From Nocardia acididurans (GTDB taxonomy: Bacteria; Actinomycetota; Actinomycetes; Mycobacteriales; Mycobacteriaceae), in the NCBI RefSeq assembly GCF_016741815.1, contig NZ_JAERRJ010000012.1:294193-358192 (forward strand): a stretch of 64,000 nucleotides of DNA. Direction: 5' to 3'. Shown here in pieces: positions 34,630-43,028 of the stretch. A program made the translations under genes and the position numbers. Position 1 is the first letter of the stretch. The number at the start of each line of letters is the position of its first letter. The notes beneath the pieces were generated by a model that saw only the letters and a program-made list of their open reading frames with translations, was not told where the DNA came from and searched no databases.

Positions 34630-35427
34630 GTGAGTCTTCCTCTCCCCACCGCCGACAATCGTGCCGTCGTCACCGGAGCCTCCTCCGGGATCGGAACCGC
34701 CCTGGCCGAGGAGCTCGCCTCGCGCGGCTACTCGCTCATCCTCGTCGCCCGCCGCGAGGATCTGCTGAACCAGCTGGCGCAGCGACTGACCGACCGCTAC
34801 GGGATCACCGCCGAGGTGCGGGCGGTGGATCTGTCCGACCGCGAGGCGCGGCAGCCACTCGCCAAGGAACTGGCCACCCGCGAGATCGCGATCCTGGCCA
34901 ACAACGCGGGTGTGGCCACCTTCGGCCCGCTCGCCAAGCTCGACCTCGGGTTCGAGCGCGACATCATGGAATTGAACGCCGTCGCCGTGCACGACCTCAC
35001 CCTCGCGGTGCTGCCGGGCATGCTGGAGCGGCGCGCGGGCGGCATCCTCATCACCGGATCCGCGGCCGGCAACATGCCGATTCCGAACAACACCACCTAT
35101 GCCGCGAGCAAGGCGTTCACCAATACCTTCTCCGAGTCGCTGCGCGGGGAGCTCAAGGGCACCGGCATCCACGTCACGCTGCTGGCCCCCGGCCCGGTGC
35201 GCACCGACAATCCGGATCAGGACGAGGTCGGCAACAAGATCCCGGAGTTCATCTGGGTCACCGCCGCGCACACCGCCAAGATCACCATCGACGCGCTCGC
35301 CCGCAACAAGATGCGCGTGGTTCCGGGCCTGATCAGCAAGGGCATGAGTCTGGCGGGACAGTTCGGCCCCCGCTCCATCACCTCCGTGGTGGCGGGCGCG
35401 GCCTACAAGAAGCTGGGCGAGAGTTAG
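34630..35427 (+). CDS. Short-chain dehydrogenase/reductase (SDR)
   Basis: The 265-aa SDR begins SLPLPTADNRAVVTGASSGIGTALAEEL, with the TGASSGIG cofactor loop and the YAASK catalytic motif (Tyr and Lys in NTTYAASKAF). The NAD(P)-binding NNAG motif (ANNAGVAT) is present. The GTG start is chosen from the family pattern MSLPxP. Members of this mycobacterial-type SDR group act on lipid substrates; the substrate is unknown. A terminator follows 40 bp later. Confidence 0.9.
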   Translation: MSLPLPTADNRAVVTGASSGIGTALAEELASRGYSLILVARREDLLNQLAQRLTDRYGITAEVRAVDLSDREARQPLAKELATREIAILANNAGVATFGPLAKLDLGFERDIMELNAVAVHDLTLAVLPGMLERRAGGILITGSAAGNMPIPNNTTYAASKAFTNTFSESLRGELKGTGIHVTLLAPGPVRTDNPDQDEVGNKIPEFIWVTAAHTAKITIDALARNKMRVVPGLISKGMSLAGQFGPRSITSVVAGAAYKKLGES

Positions 35428-35466
35428 CTCGTCAGTAACCCGTCAAGAAAGCCTGCTCCCACGTCA

Positions 35467-35501
35467 AAGCCCCGTAGCCGGAAGCCCCGGCCGCGGGGTT
35501 T
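35467..35501. terminator. Terminator between the SDR gene and lysA
   Basis: An outer 8-bp stem (AAGCCCCG / CGGGGTTT, one G-U pair) encloses an inner GCCGG / CCGGC stem. It is 40 bp after the SDR stop. Confidence 0.7.
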
Positions 35502-35521
35502 CGGCGTAGTCCTGAGAGTGG

Positions 35522-35543
35522 CCCCGCATAAGAGAAAGCGGGG
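35522..35543. promoter_or_regulatory. Hairpin in the lysA leader
   Basis: A 6-bp stem (CCCCGC / GCGGGG) with a 10-nt loop (ATAAGAGAAA) is placed 20 bp before the lysA GTG start, with the ribosome binding site (CAGGAGAG) immediately after it. It may influence translation. It matches no riboswitch class I know. Confidence 0.35.
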
Positions 35544-35564
35544 ACGCCCATCAGGAGAGCTTCT

Positions 35565-36908
35565 GTGACGCTGGCTGACATATTCCCGTCGCTGCTGTCG
35601 GGAACCCCGCCCCGCTTGGATTCGGCCGTCTGGCCTCGGGAAACCCATTACGACAGCGAAGGGCGGATCACCGTCGGCGGGGTCGCGCTGGCGGATATCG
35701 CCGATCAGTACGGGACGCCCACCTACGTCTTGGACGAGGAAGAGGTGCGCTCGCGGTGCCGGGCCTACCGGAAGTACTTCCCGGACGCGGAGACCATCTA
35801 CGCGGGCAAGGCCCTGCTCACCCGCGGCGTCGCGGAATGGGTGACCGAAGAAGGGCTCTCGATCGACGTGTGCTCGGCCGGGGAGCTGGCCGTGGCCCTG
35901 TCGGCATGGGTCGATCCGCAACGAATCATGTTGCACGGCAACGGGAAGCCCTTCGCGGAACTGGAGACCGCGATCGGCTGCGGCGTGGGGCGGATCGTCA
36001 TCGACTCGCTCAGCGAGATCACACTGGTCGCCGCACTGGCCACCACACCGCAGCGGGTGCTGCTGCGCGTCACGCCCGATATCGACGTGCACGGGCATCC
36101 GGCGGTGCGGACCGGGGTGGCCGATCAGAAGTTCGGGTTCCCCATCGGCAGCCACATGCTCGACGAAGCGGTGGAACGCATTGTGCGGCACCCGAATCTG
36201 GAACTGGTGGGGTTGCACTGCCATATCGGATCGATGATCCACGACACCTTCCCCTACGGCGAGGCGGTACGGCGGATGGTGTCGGCCATGGCGCGCATCC
36301 GCGACGACCACGGGGTCACCCTCACCGATCTCGACCTCGGCGGCGGACACGCGGTGGCCTACCGCAGCGGCGACGCGGAACTGAATCTGCCGGAACTCGC
36401 CGACATCATCGAGGATTCGCTGGACGCCGCCTGCGCCCGGCACGGATACCCGCGTCCGCGCATCGCGCTGGAGCCGGGGCGGGCCATCGTGGCGCGCGCC
36501 GGGGTGACGCTGTACCGGGTGCTGTCGGTCAAGCACATCGACAACGGGCAGACCTATGTCACCGTCGACGGCGGCATGTGCGACAACCCGCGCGTGGCGC
36601 TGTACGGGGCGCGCTACGACGCGGTCGTGGCGAACCGGCATCCCACCGGGCCGCATATGACCGCCACCATCGCCGGACGCTACTGCGAGGCGGGTGACAT
36701 CCTCGCCCGCGATGTCCGGTTGCCGGTCGACCTGCGCGCGGGCGAGGTGCTGGCCATGCCGTGCACCGGCGCGTACCACCACAGCCTCGCCTCGACCTTC
36801 AACGGCGTGGGCCGCCCGCCGATTGTCGCTGTGCGCGAAGGACATACGCGGGAACTGGTACGCCGCGAGACGATCGAGGATCTGATGCGGCGCGATATCG
36901 GGCACTGA
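35565..36908 (+). CDS. lysA: Diaminopimelate decarboxylase
   Basis: The 447-aa protein is a fold-type III PLP decarboxylase. The Schiff-base lysine is K82 (TIYAGKAL), with the HCHIGSMIHD, DLGGGHAVAY and EPGRAIVA motifs and the CDNPRVALYG region. It converts meso-diaminopimelate to lysine. Its length equals M. tuberculosis LysA, but it is alone here, not in the argS-lysA-hom cluster, and N-terminal and loop sequences differ. It may be a second paralogue. GTG start with a good ribosome binding site. Confidence 0.88.
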   Translation: MTLADIFPSLLSGTPPRLDSAVWPRETHYDSEGRITVGGVALADIADQYGTPTYVLDEEEVRSRCRAYRKYFPDAETIYAGKALLTRGVAEWVTEEGLSIDVCSAGELAVALSAWVDPQRIMLHGNGKPFAELETAIGCGVGRIVIDSLSEITLVAALATTPQRVLLRVTPDIDVHGHPAVRTGVADQKFGFPIGSHMLDEAVERIVRHPNLELVGLHCHIGSMIHDTFPYGEAVRRMVSAMARIRDDHGVTLTDLDLGGGHAVAYRSGDAELNLPELADIIEDSLDAACARHGYPRPRIALEPGRAIVARAGVTLYRVLSVKHIDNGQTYVTVDGGMCDNPRVALYGARYDAVVANRHPTGPHMTATIAGRYCEAGDILARDVRLPVDLRAGEVLAMPCTGAYHHSLASTFNGVGRPPIVAVREGHTRELVRRETIEDLMRRDIGH

Positions 36909-36917
36909 CGCCGCCGG

Positions 36918-36958
36918 CCCGGCCGGGATCCACCGCAGGGAGGTGGATCACGGCCGGG
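36918..36958. repeat. Palindromic repeat (REP-like) / terminator after lysA
   Basis: A 17-bp stem with one mismatch (left arm 36918-36934, right arm 36942-36958) and a 7-nt loop (GCAGGGA), 9 bp after lysA. The core GGCCGGGATCCAC recurs in the larger palindrome at 48203-48277, so this is a member of a dispersed family as well as a possible terminator. Confidence 0.65.
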
Positions 36959-36994
36959 TGGCGGATTCGGGGTTCAGGGGTGAAACCCCTGAGA

Positions 36995-37038
36995 GCCCAC
37001 GAGAGTTCCGGTGACCTCGCCCACGAGAGTTCCGGTGA
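36995..37038. repeat. 24-nt direct repeat at the end of the DUF853 gene
   Basis: A 20-nt block is repeated exactly at 36995-37014 and 37019-37038 (period 24 nt). The second copy lies just before the stop codon of the ATPase gene on the minus strand. The gap from lysA (36909-37039) holds only this, a small hairpin at 36976-36990 and the palindrome above. Confidence 0.75.
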
Positions 37039-37039
37039 T

Positions 37040-38773
37040 CTAGCGCTTGCGGGTGCCGAAGATGCTGCGTCCGATCTCCCGCCCGGCCACGGTGGCTGCC
37101 GAGCGCAGGAAGTTCTTGAAGGCCGTGTTGTTGACGATCTTCTCGGCCATGGACTCCTCCTCCGGAGCCGGTTTGGACGAGCGGGACCGGGTCGGCGCGG
37201 GCGCGTCCTCCTGCGCCTGCGCGGCCGCGGCCAGTTTCTCGGCGAGGATCTCGTAGGCCGAATCCCGGTCGATGGTCTGGCCGTACTTCGCCTGCAGCGT
37301 GGACTGCTGTGCGCGGGAACGGATTCCGTCGTCACCGATGGTGTCCATGAGCGAGCGCGGCGGCTGCATGCGCGCCCAGGCCACGGGGGTGGGCGCGCCC
37401 TTCTCCGACAGCACCGTCACGACGGCCTCACCGATACCCAGTGAGGTGAGCGCCTTTTCGAGATCGTAGGTCTTGGTCTTCGGGTAGGTGCGCACCGTCT
37501 TCGACAGCGCCGCTTGATCTTCCGGCGTGAAGGCGCGCAGTGCGTGCTGGATGCGCGCGCCCAGCTGGGAGAGCACGGCGTTCGGGATGTCGGTGGGCAG
37601 CTGCGTGCAGAAGAACACGCCGACGCCCTTGGAGCGGATGAGCTTCACCGTCTGCTCCACCTGCTGCAGGAACGCCTTCGACGCCCCGTTGAACAGCAGA
37701 TGCGCCTCGTCGAAGATGAACACCAGCTTCGGCTTGTCCATATCGCCGATCTCGGGCAGCGTCTGGAACAGATCCGCCAGCACCCACATGAGGAAGGTGG
37801 AGAACATCTGCGGGCGTGAAGCCTGCGCGCCCAGTTCGAACAGCGTGATCACGCCCTGTCCGCCCGCGGTGCGCATGAGGTCGGCCGGATCCAGTTCCGG
37901 CTCACCGAAGAAGGTGTCGCCGCCCTCGGCCTCCAGGTTCACCAGGGCGCGCAGGATGACACCGGCCGTCGTGGCGGAGACACCGCCGATGCCCTTGAGA
38001 TCCTCCTTGCCCTCCGGGCTGGTGAGGAAGGCGATGACCGAGCGCAGGTCCTTCAGATCCAGCAGCGGGAAGCCGTTCTGATCCGACCAGTGGAAGATCA
38101 GGCCCAGGGTGGATTCCTGAGTTTCGTTGAGCCCCAGCACCTTCGACAGCAGGATCGGCCCGAACGAGGTGATGGTGGCACGGATCGGGACGCCGATGCC
38201 CTCGGTGCCCAGCGAGACGAATTCGCAGGGGAATCCGGTGGGTTTCCAGTCCGGGTCACCGGTTTCCTGTGCGCGCGTGAGGATCTTGTCATTGGACTGC
38301 CCCGGCTGCGAGAGTCCGGACAGGTCGCCCTTGATATCGGCCACCACGACCGGCACCCCGGCCGCCGACAGCTGCTCGGCGATGCCCTGCACCGTCTTGG
38401 TCTTACCGGTACCGGTGGCTCCGGCGATGAGGCCGTGCCGGTTCATGGTCTTCATCGGAATCCGCACGCGCGCATCGGGATGCACCGCGCCGTCCACGAT
38501 CACCGTGCCGAGTTCGAGGGCGAGGCCCTCCATGGCGTATCCGGCCGCGATCTCCGTCGCCGCGCCGTCCGCCGAATCCGCGCTCGCGGCAGCGGTTTTC
38601 GCGGGGGCCTTGGCGGCGGGAGCAGCCGCTTCGGCGGCGGCCTGCTGGGCGGCTTCCTGTTCCGCCGCTTCCTTCTCGGCGGCTTCCGCGGCGGCCGCCG
38701 CCTCCGCCGCGATCCGCGCGGCGTCCTCCGCGGCCTTCCGTGCCGCCGCTGCCTTCTCCTGCGGGCTGGTCAT
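37040..38773 (-). CDS. HerA/FtsK-like ATPase, DUF853 family (YjgR type)
   Basis: The 577-aa protein has an N-terminal Ala/Glu-rich coiled coil (about 1-70), then the DUF853 ATPase: Walker A GATGTGKTKT (near residue 115), VVVADIKGDLSG, and the Walker B-like LVFIFDEAHLLF. The C-terminus is Arg/Ser-rich with a short GREIGRSIFGTRKR tail. The family is conserved in Proteobacteria and Actinobacteria and its role is unsettled; DNA translocation or repair is suggested by HerA homology. The ATG has GGAGGACAGCGCG upstream. A longer frame to 38860 adds no family match. Confidence 0.88.
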   Translation of the reverse strand: MTSPQEKAAAARKAAEDAARIAAEAAAAAEAAEKEAAEQEAAQQAAAEAAAPAAKAPAKTAAASADSADGAATEIAAGYAMEGLALELGTVIVDGAVHPDARVRIPMKTMNRHGLIAGATGTGKTKTVQGIAEQLSAAGVPVVVADIKGDLSGLSQPGQSNDKILTRAQETGDPDWKPTGFPCEFVSLGTEGIGVPIRATITSFGPILLSKVLGLNETQESTLGLIFHWSDQNGFPLLDLKDLRSVIAFLTSPEGKEDLKGIGGVSATTAGVILRALVNLEAEGGDTFFGEPELDPADLMRTAGGQGVITLFELGAQASRPQMFSTFLMWVLADLFQTLPEIGDMDKPKLVFIFDEAHLLFNGASKAFLQQVEQTVKLIRSKGVGVFFCTQLPTDIPNAVLSQLGARIQHALRAFTPEDQAALSKTVRTYPKTKTYDLEKALTSLGIGEAVVTVLSEKGAPTPVAWARMQPPRSLMDTIGDDGIRSRAQQSTLQAKYGQTIDRDSAYEILAEKLAAAAQAQEDAPAPTRSRSSKPAPEEESMAEKIVNNTAFKNFLRSAATVAGREIGRSIFGTRKR

Positions 38774-38986
38774 CGCGCTGTCCTCCGTTTGCTGAACGCT
38801 GTGCCGAATGCGGGTTACTGCGACTGCTCGGGTACTGCGACTGCTCGGATTCACCCCCACACACCGTGCCGACCGGCCGGTTATGCGGATTGTGCAGTGA
38901 ACGATACTGCCCGGTCGGCCCCCAACCCAGGCCCGACGCGGCCGGGTGACCCGGACGACAGCGCCGAAAGGGCTAACCTTTGCCGG

Positions 38987-39637
38987 GTGAGTGACAAATA
39001 CGTGGTGTGGATGGATTGCGAGATGACCGGCCTACGCCTCGACAGCGACAAGCTGATCGAGGTCGCCGCCCTCGTGACCGACAGTGACCTCAATATCCTC
39101 GGCGACGGCGTGGACATCGTCATTCACGCCGACGACGCCGCGCTCGCGGCCATGCCGCCGGTGGTCACCGACATGCACGCGCGCTCCGGGCTCACCGAAG
39201 AGGTGCGCCGCTCCACGGTCACCCTCGCCGAGGCCGAACAGCAGATCCTCGACTACATCAAGCAGTACGTACCCACCCCGCGCACGGTCCCGCTGGCCGG
39301 CAACTCCATCGCCACCGACCGCGGCTTCATCGCCCGCGACATGCCCGCACTGGACGCGCACCTGCACTACCGCATGATCGACGTCAGCTCCATCAAGGAA
39401 CTGGCCCGGCGCTGGTACCCGCGCATCTACTTCGGCCAGCCCGAGAAGGGCCTGGCGCACCGCGCCCTCGCCGACATCCGCGAATCCATCCGCGAACTCG
39501 AGTACTACCGCCGCACCGCCTTCGTCGCCCCGCCCGGCCCCTCCACCGCCGAGATCGCGGCCGTGGCAGCCGAACTCGGCAGCACCCGCGCGGCAACCGA
39601 AAATGACGGCGTAAACCCGGCCTCACCAGCCGATTAG
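38987..39637 (+). CDS. orn: Oligoribonuclease
   Basis: The 216-aa DEDDh exonuclease starts SDKYVVWMDCEMTGL, with the catalytic D-x-E motif (DCEMTGL), the PLAGNSIATDRGFIARDMP motif and HRALADIRESIRELEYYR at the C-terminus. It degrades 2-5 nt RNAs and pGpG, and is essential in many bacteria. It is divergent from the DUF853 ATPase gene. The GTG start is the only one giving the full N-terminus. A Thr/Ala-rich 30-residue tail extends beyond the usual Orn length. Confidence 0.95.
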   Translation: MSDKYVVWMDCEMTGLRLDSDKLIEVAALVTDSDLNILGDGVDIVIHADDAALAAMPPVVTDMHARSGLTEEVRRSTVTLAEAEQQILDYIKQYVPTPRTVPLAGNSIATDRGFIARDMPALDAHLHYRMIDVSSIKELARRWYPRIYFGQPEKGLAHRALADIRESIRELEYYRRTAFVAPPGPSTAEIAAVAAELGSTRAATENDGVNPASPAD

Positions 39638-39691
39638 GATCTCGGCGCGGACTCACGCTACGATCTATCGCGCCGGAAGTTACGGCAAATG

Positions 39692-39764
39692 GTGGCTGTA
39701 GTTCAGCTGGTAGAGCACCAGGTTGTGATCCTGGGTGTCGCGGGTTCGAGTCCCGTCAGCCACC
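39692..39764 (+). tRNA. tRNA-His (anticodon GTG)
   Basis: A full cloverleaf: acceptor GTGGCTG / CAGCCAC, D-arm GTTC...GAGC, anticodon stem CCAGG / CCTGG with loop TTGTGAT, and T-arm GCGGG-TTCGAGT-CCCGT. G-1 is at 39691 opposite the C discriminator, as expected for tRNA-His. CCA is not encoded. Confidence 0.97.
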
Positions 39765-39770
39765 CCGAAG

Positions 39771-39801
39771 AGAGGCCCTGATCCATTGGATCGGGGCCTC
39801 T
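39771..39801. terminator. Terminator after tRNA-His
   Basis: A 14-bp stem (left AGAGGCCCTGATCC, one G-U pair) with a 3-nt loop, 7 bp after the tRNA and 14 bp past the end of the convergent TetR gene. Confidence 0.85.
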
Positions 39802-39814
39802 TCCGTTGTCGGCA

Positions 39815-40402
39815 CTAGGGCGCGAGATGCGCCAGCGCGGCATCCAGGACGGCGTCGGCGTAGGCCTCGGTGAGACCGTCCAGGCCCAGGGACCAGCGCG
39901 ATTGGATGGGGCCGAGCAGCAGGTCGAGGGCCACCTCGGTGTCCAGGTCGGCGCGGACCTGTCCGGCTTCGACGCCTGCGGCCAAGCGGGCGGCGAGGGC
40001 GGCGCGCTGTGGGAGGAGCAGGCGTTCGCGGTAGTAGCGGCCGATCTCGGGGTCCTGCTGGATCTCGATGTACATGGCGCGCAGGAAAGCTTCGGAATCG
40101 GGGTCGGTGAGTTCGGCTACCGCGCCGCGCAGGAGCAGGCGCAGGTCGGCGCGGATGTCGCCGGTGTCGGGCAGGACCAAACCCTCGGGGCTGGAATACC
40201 TTTCCAGCATGGCGTCCAGGACGACCGCGCCCTTGGAGGGCCACCAGCGGTAGATGGTCTGCTTGCCCACGCCCGCGCGGGAGGCGATGGACTCGATGCT
40301 GAGCTTGGCGTAGGGCAGTTCGCGGATGAGGTCGGCGGTGGCGGTCAGGATCGCCGCCCGTGCTCGTTCGCTGCGCCGCGCGGCACTCGGGGTTTCGGGC
40401 AT
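39815..40402 (-). CDS. TetR-family regulator of the divergent SDR gene
   Basis: The 195-aa regulator has an N-terminal helix-turn-helix (LSIESIASRAGVGKQTIYRWW) and a C-terminal TetR ligand domain (LLPQRAALAARLAAGVEAGQV). It is divergent from the SDR gene, with two identical-format palindromes in between. One lies 21 bp upstream of the tetR start, so it should repress both genes. The open frame extends past the start to 40531 but would overlap these operators. Confidence 0.92.
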   Translation of the reverse strand: MPETPSAARRSERARAAILTATADLIRELPYAKLSIESIASRAGVGKQTIYRWWPSKGAVVLDAMLERYSSPEGLVLPDTGDIRADLRLLLRGAVAELTDPDSEAFLRAMYIEIQQDPEIGRYYRERLLLPQRAALAARLAAGVEAGQVRADLDTEVALDLLLGPIQSRWSLGLDGLTEAYADAVLDAALAHLAP

Positions 40403-40422
40403 GCCGTCACAGTAGCACTGAG

Positions 40423-40439
40423 CGAGACGAACCGTCTCG
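40423..40439. promoter_or_regulatory. TetR operator, site 1
   Basis: Perfect palindrome CGAGACG-AAC-CGTCTCG (7-bp arms, 3-bp spacer), 21 bp upstream of the tetR ATG. A second copy with the same arms lies 59 bp away. Confidence 0.85.
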
Positions 40440-40481
40440 TCTTGACGAGCGCAATTTTCTGGGATACCTTCTTCACCAAGA

Positions 40482-40498
40482 CGAGACGGAGCGTCTCG
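40482..40498. promoter_or_regulatory. TetR operator, site 2
   Basis: Perfect palindrome CGAGACG-GAG-CGTCTCG, 21 bp upstream of the SDR ATG. Symmetrical placement of the two sites at equal distance from each start suggests that one repressor controls both genes. Confidence 0.85.
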
Positions 40499-40518
40499 CG
40501 ACGAAAGGATTACCCCAC

Positions 40519-41364
40519 ATGACCCGCACATGGTTCATCACCGGCGCGAACCGCGGCCTCGGCCGGGCGTTCACCCTCGCCGCACTGGAACAGGGTGATC
40601 GAGTTGTCGCGACCGTGCGCAACCCCGACACCATGGCCGACATCGCCCAGGAACGGCTCACCGTGCTGCCGTTGGACGTTCGCGACCGGGAGCGCGTGAT
40701 CGCCACCGTGGACCGGGCTTTCGAACTCACCGGATCCATCGACGTGATCGTGAACAATGCCGGCTACGGCCTGGTCGGCGCGATCGAGGAGCTCGACGAG
40801 CAACTCGTCCGCGACCAGATGGACACCAACTTCTATGGCGCGCTGTGGGTTTCGCAGGCCGCCGTACCGCATCTGCGCAAGCAGGGGTCGGGGCACATCA
40901 TCCAGATCTCCACCGTCGGGGCGGTCGGCTCGCTGCCGCTGTTCGGCCTCTACAACGCCAGCAAGTGGGCGCTCGAAGGTTTCAGCGGGTCCCTCGCGGA
41001 TGAACTGCGCCCCTTCGGCATTCACGTCACCATCGCACAGATGGGCGGCTTCGACACCGACTGGGCCAAGTCCAGCATGAAGTTCGGCAACGCCCTGCCC
41101 GCCTACGACGAGACCCGCTCGGCCATCCTCGGCATGCCCGGCTACCCGGACCCGTCCGCCCCGCCGCCGCCGAACGACTACGAGTCCGAATGGGTCGAGG
41201 CGTCCCCCGAAGTGGCTGCCGCCGAACTGATCTCGCTGGTGAACACCTCGAACCCGCCGGTCCGCAAGATCATCGGCCCGGGTGCGCAGCAGATGGTGGC
41301 CATGGCCCTGGACCAGCGCCGCCAGGACTACGCCTCCGACCCGGAGTTCACCTGGCCGGCCTGA
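40519..41364 (+). CDS. SDR-family oxidoreductase
   Basis: The 281-aa SDR starts TWFITGANRGLGRAFTLAAL, with the TGxxxGxG cofactor loop, the NNAGYG motif and the YNASKWAL catalytic Tyr/Lys. The family is the DltE-like SDR group that usually sits divergent from TetR repressors. Its substrate is unknown; detoxification of an aldehyde or ketone is plausible. It is preceded by two operators and GAAAGGA. Confidence 0.92.
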   Translation: MTRTWFITGANRGLGRAFTLAALEQGDRVVATVRNPDTMADIAQERLTVLPLDVRDRERVIATVDRAFELTGSIDVIVNNAGYGLVGAIEELDEQLVRDQMDTNFYGALWVSQAAVPHLRKQGSGHIIQISTVGAVGSLPLFGLYNASKWALEGFSGSLADELRPFGIHVTIAQMGGFDTDWAKSSMKFGNALPAYDETRSAILGMPGYPDPSAPPPPNDYESEWVEASPEVAAAELISLVNTSNPPVRKIIGPGAQQMVAMALDQRRQDYASDPEFTWPA

Positions 41365-41375
41365 CCGGTACCGAC

Positions 41376-41406
41376 GGCGGTTCCCCGGCCGGACCTGGGA
41401 ACCGCC
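41376..41406. terminator. Convergent terminator between the SDR gene and fdxA
   Basis: A perfect 10-bp stem GGCGGTTCCC / GGGAACCGCC with an 11-nt loop lies between the two stops, and serves both convergent genes. Confidence 0.8.
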
Positions 41407-41415
41407 GGGCAAGGG

Positions 41416-41751
41416 CTAGCGCTGGAATTCGGCGACGAACGGCGTATCCACGCCCACCACACCGGCTTTGATCCCGCCGCGCGGCTCACCGAGGGGTTCG
41501 TCGCGGCCGGGCAGCGGCTCGTCGAAGAAGCGGGCGTTCTCGGTCGCGAAAACCTCCTGCCCGGCAGGCATGTCGTCCTCGAAGTAGATCGCCTCCACCG
41601 GGCAGGCCGGTTCGCACGCGCCGCAGTCCACGCACTCCACCGGCTGGATGTAGGCCATCCGCTCACCGATGTAGATGCAGTTGACCGGGCATTCCTCGAT
41701 GCAGGCCCGATCGAGGACGTCGACGCAGTCTGCTCCGATGACGTAGGTCAC
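41416..41751 (-). CDS. fdxA: Ferredoxin, 7Fe (3Fe-4S and 4Fe-4S), FdxA type
   Basis: The 111-aa protein starts TYVIGADCVDVLDRACIEEC and shows the 7Fe cysteine pattern: C9, C17, C21, C25, then CVDCGACEPACP. The usual DCIYEG appears as NCIYIG here. The GTG start is preceded by GAGGAGTTACC. It could supply electrons to P450s or to the 2-oxoacid:ferredoxin oxidoreductase encoded at 44677, but that link is inference. Confidence 0.92.
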   Translation of the reverse strand: MTYVIGADCVDVLDRACIEECPVNCIYIGERMAYIQPVECVDCGACEPACPVEAIYFEDDMPAGQEVFATENARFFDEPLPGRDEPLGEPRGGIKAGVVGVDTPFVAEFQR

Positions 41752-41939
41752 GGTAACTCCTCGGGATTCGAACCCGCCCGGCCCGCGGTGACTGCGGTGC
41801 GGTCGGCGGGTCGATCCGGGCGGTGCGTCCACGATCGCCTGTCGGAGCACGGCCCGGTAGCCGGGAAAGCCGGACCACCCCATAAGCCGCGCTGATGACC
41901 TCACGCGGGCAAAGCCGCGGCACACACGCGCACGGCCGC

Positions 41940-42058
41940 GAGGCGGGCTCCTCCGGGAGACGGGCTCCTCCGCGAGGCGGGCTCCTCCGGGAGACGGGTT
42001 CGGCCGAGACGCGGGTTCAGCCGGGACGCGGGTTCAGCCGCGAGGCGGGTCCGGCTGG
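41940..42058. repeat. 17-nt tandem repeat array (seven units) upstream of lysR copy 2
   Basis: Seven contiguous 17-nt units, with the first three very similar (GAGGCGGGCTCCTCCGG) and the later ones drifting to GACGCGGGTTCAGCCGG. It ends about 40 bp before the lysR ATG, so it occupies the promoter region. A possible degenerate eighth unit is at 42059-42075. The remaining 41752-41939 shows no supported gene. Confidence 0.9.
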
Positions 42059-42096
42059 GAGGCCACCTCTGCCGAGGTCGCGCATAATCGACCCTT

Positions 42097-43005
42097 ATGC
42101 CCCTGCCGCCCGGAACGCCCGATCTGGAGGTCCTCGACCTGCTGACCTCGGTCGCCGAGCTGGGCAGCCTCGGCGCGGCCGCCCGACGGCACGGCATCAC
42201 CCAGCCGGCCGCGAGTATGCGCATCACCGCGCTGGAGCGGCGGCTACGACTGCGGCTGCTGGATCGAGGCCCCACCGGTTCGGTACTCACCGAATCCGGT
42301 CGCGCCGTAGTCGCCCACGCGGCACCCATCCTCGCCGCGGCACAGGCGTTCTCCGACGGCATCGCCACACTGCGGGCCGCCGACCGCCCGCGCCTGCGCA
42401 TCGCCGCCTCCAAAACCATTGCCGACCATCGCATGTCCCAGTGGCTGGCGGCACTGCGGGCGGATCGTCCCGAGGTGATCGTGACCCTGGAGGTCGGCAA
42501 CTCCCGCCAGGTCGAGACCTGGGTGCGACAGTCCGAGGCGGACCTCGGATTCGTCGAAGGCCCCCATCCCCCAACGGAACTCGCCAGCCGAGTCCTCGGA
42601 GCCGACGATCTGGTCGTCGTGGTCGGCGCGAGCCACCGGTGGGCGCGCCGCCGCCGGCCGATCACGGTCGCCGAGCTCGCGGGCACCCCGCTGCTGTGGC
42701 GCGAATCCGGGTCCGGCACCCGCGACACCGTGTGGGAAATCCTCGGCGCGGAGGCCGAACCGGCCCAGCCCGCCGCCGAATTGGGCTCGGCCGCAGCGAT
42801 TCTCGCCACCGCCCGCACCGGCATCGCGCCCGCCGTCCTCAGCCGCTTGATCGCCGCCCCCGACCTCGACGCGGGCACCCTCCTCGAAATCCCCCTCGCC
42901 GATGCCGTACTCACCCGCAAATTCCGCGCCGTCTGGCGCAGGCAGTCACCACCCGCCGACCCCGGCGAACTCCTGGTCCGCTATGCCGAACGATTCGAAA
43001 CCTGA
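42097..43005 (+). CDS. LysR-family transcriptional regulator (copy 2)
   Basis: This 302-aa paralogue of the regulator at 1425-2333 has the same length and shares segments: GSLGAAARRHGITQPAASMR (helix-turn-helix), RLRIAASKTIADHRMSQWLAALRA, ADLGFVEG and ESGSGTRD. It is preceded by a 17-nt minisatellite and not linked to a clear target gene; the adjacent acetyltransferase gene is convergent. The ligand is unknown. Confidence 0.92.
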   Translation: MPLPPGTPDLEVLDLLTSVAELGSLGAAARRHGITQPAASMRITALERRLRLRLLDRGPTGSVLTESGRAVVAHAAPILAAAQAFSDGIATLRAADRPRLRIAASKTIADHRMSQWLAALRADRPEVIVTLEVGNSRQVETWVRQSEADLGFVEGPHPPTELASRVLGADDLVVVVGASHRWARRRRPITVAELAGTPLLWRESGSGTRDTVWEILGAEAEPAQPAAELGSAAAILATARTGIAPAVLSRLIAAPDLDAGTLLEIPLADAVLTRKFRAVWRRQSPPADPGELLVRYAERFET

Positions 43006-43028
43006 ACCACGACAGCGACTCTGCGCGC

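Noticed and set aside
41940..42058. CRISPR array
   Set aside because: The repeats are contiguous 17-nt units without spacers, and no cas gene is present.
41901..42920. A 339-codon minus-strand open frame containing the 17-nt repeats
   Set aside because: It is antisense to lysR copy 2 and its repeat part is a non-coding minisatellite. There is no domain.
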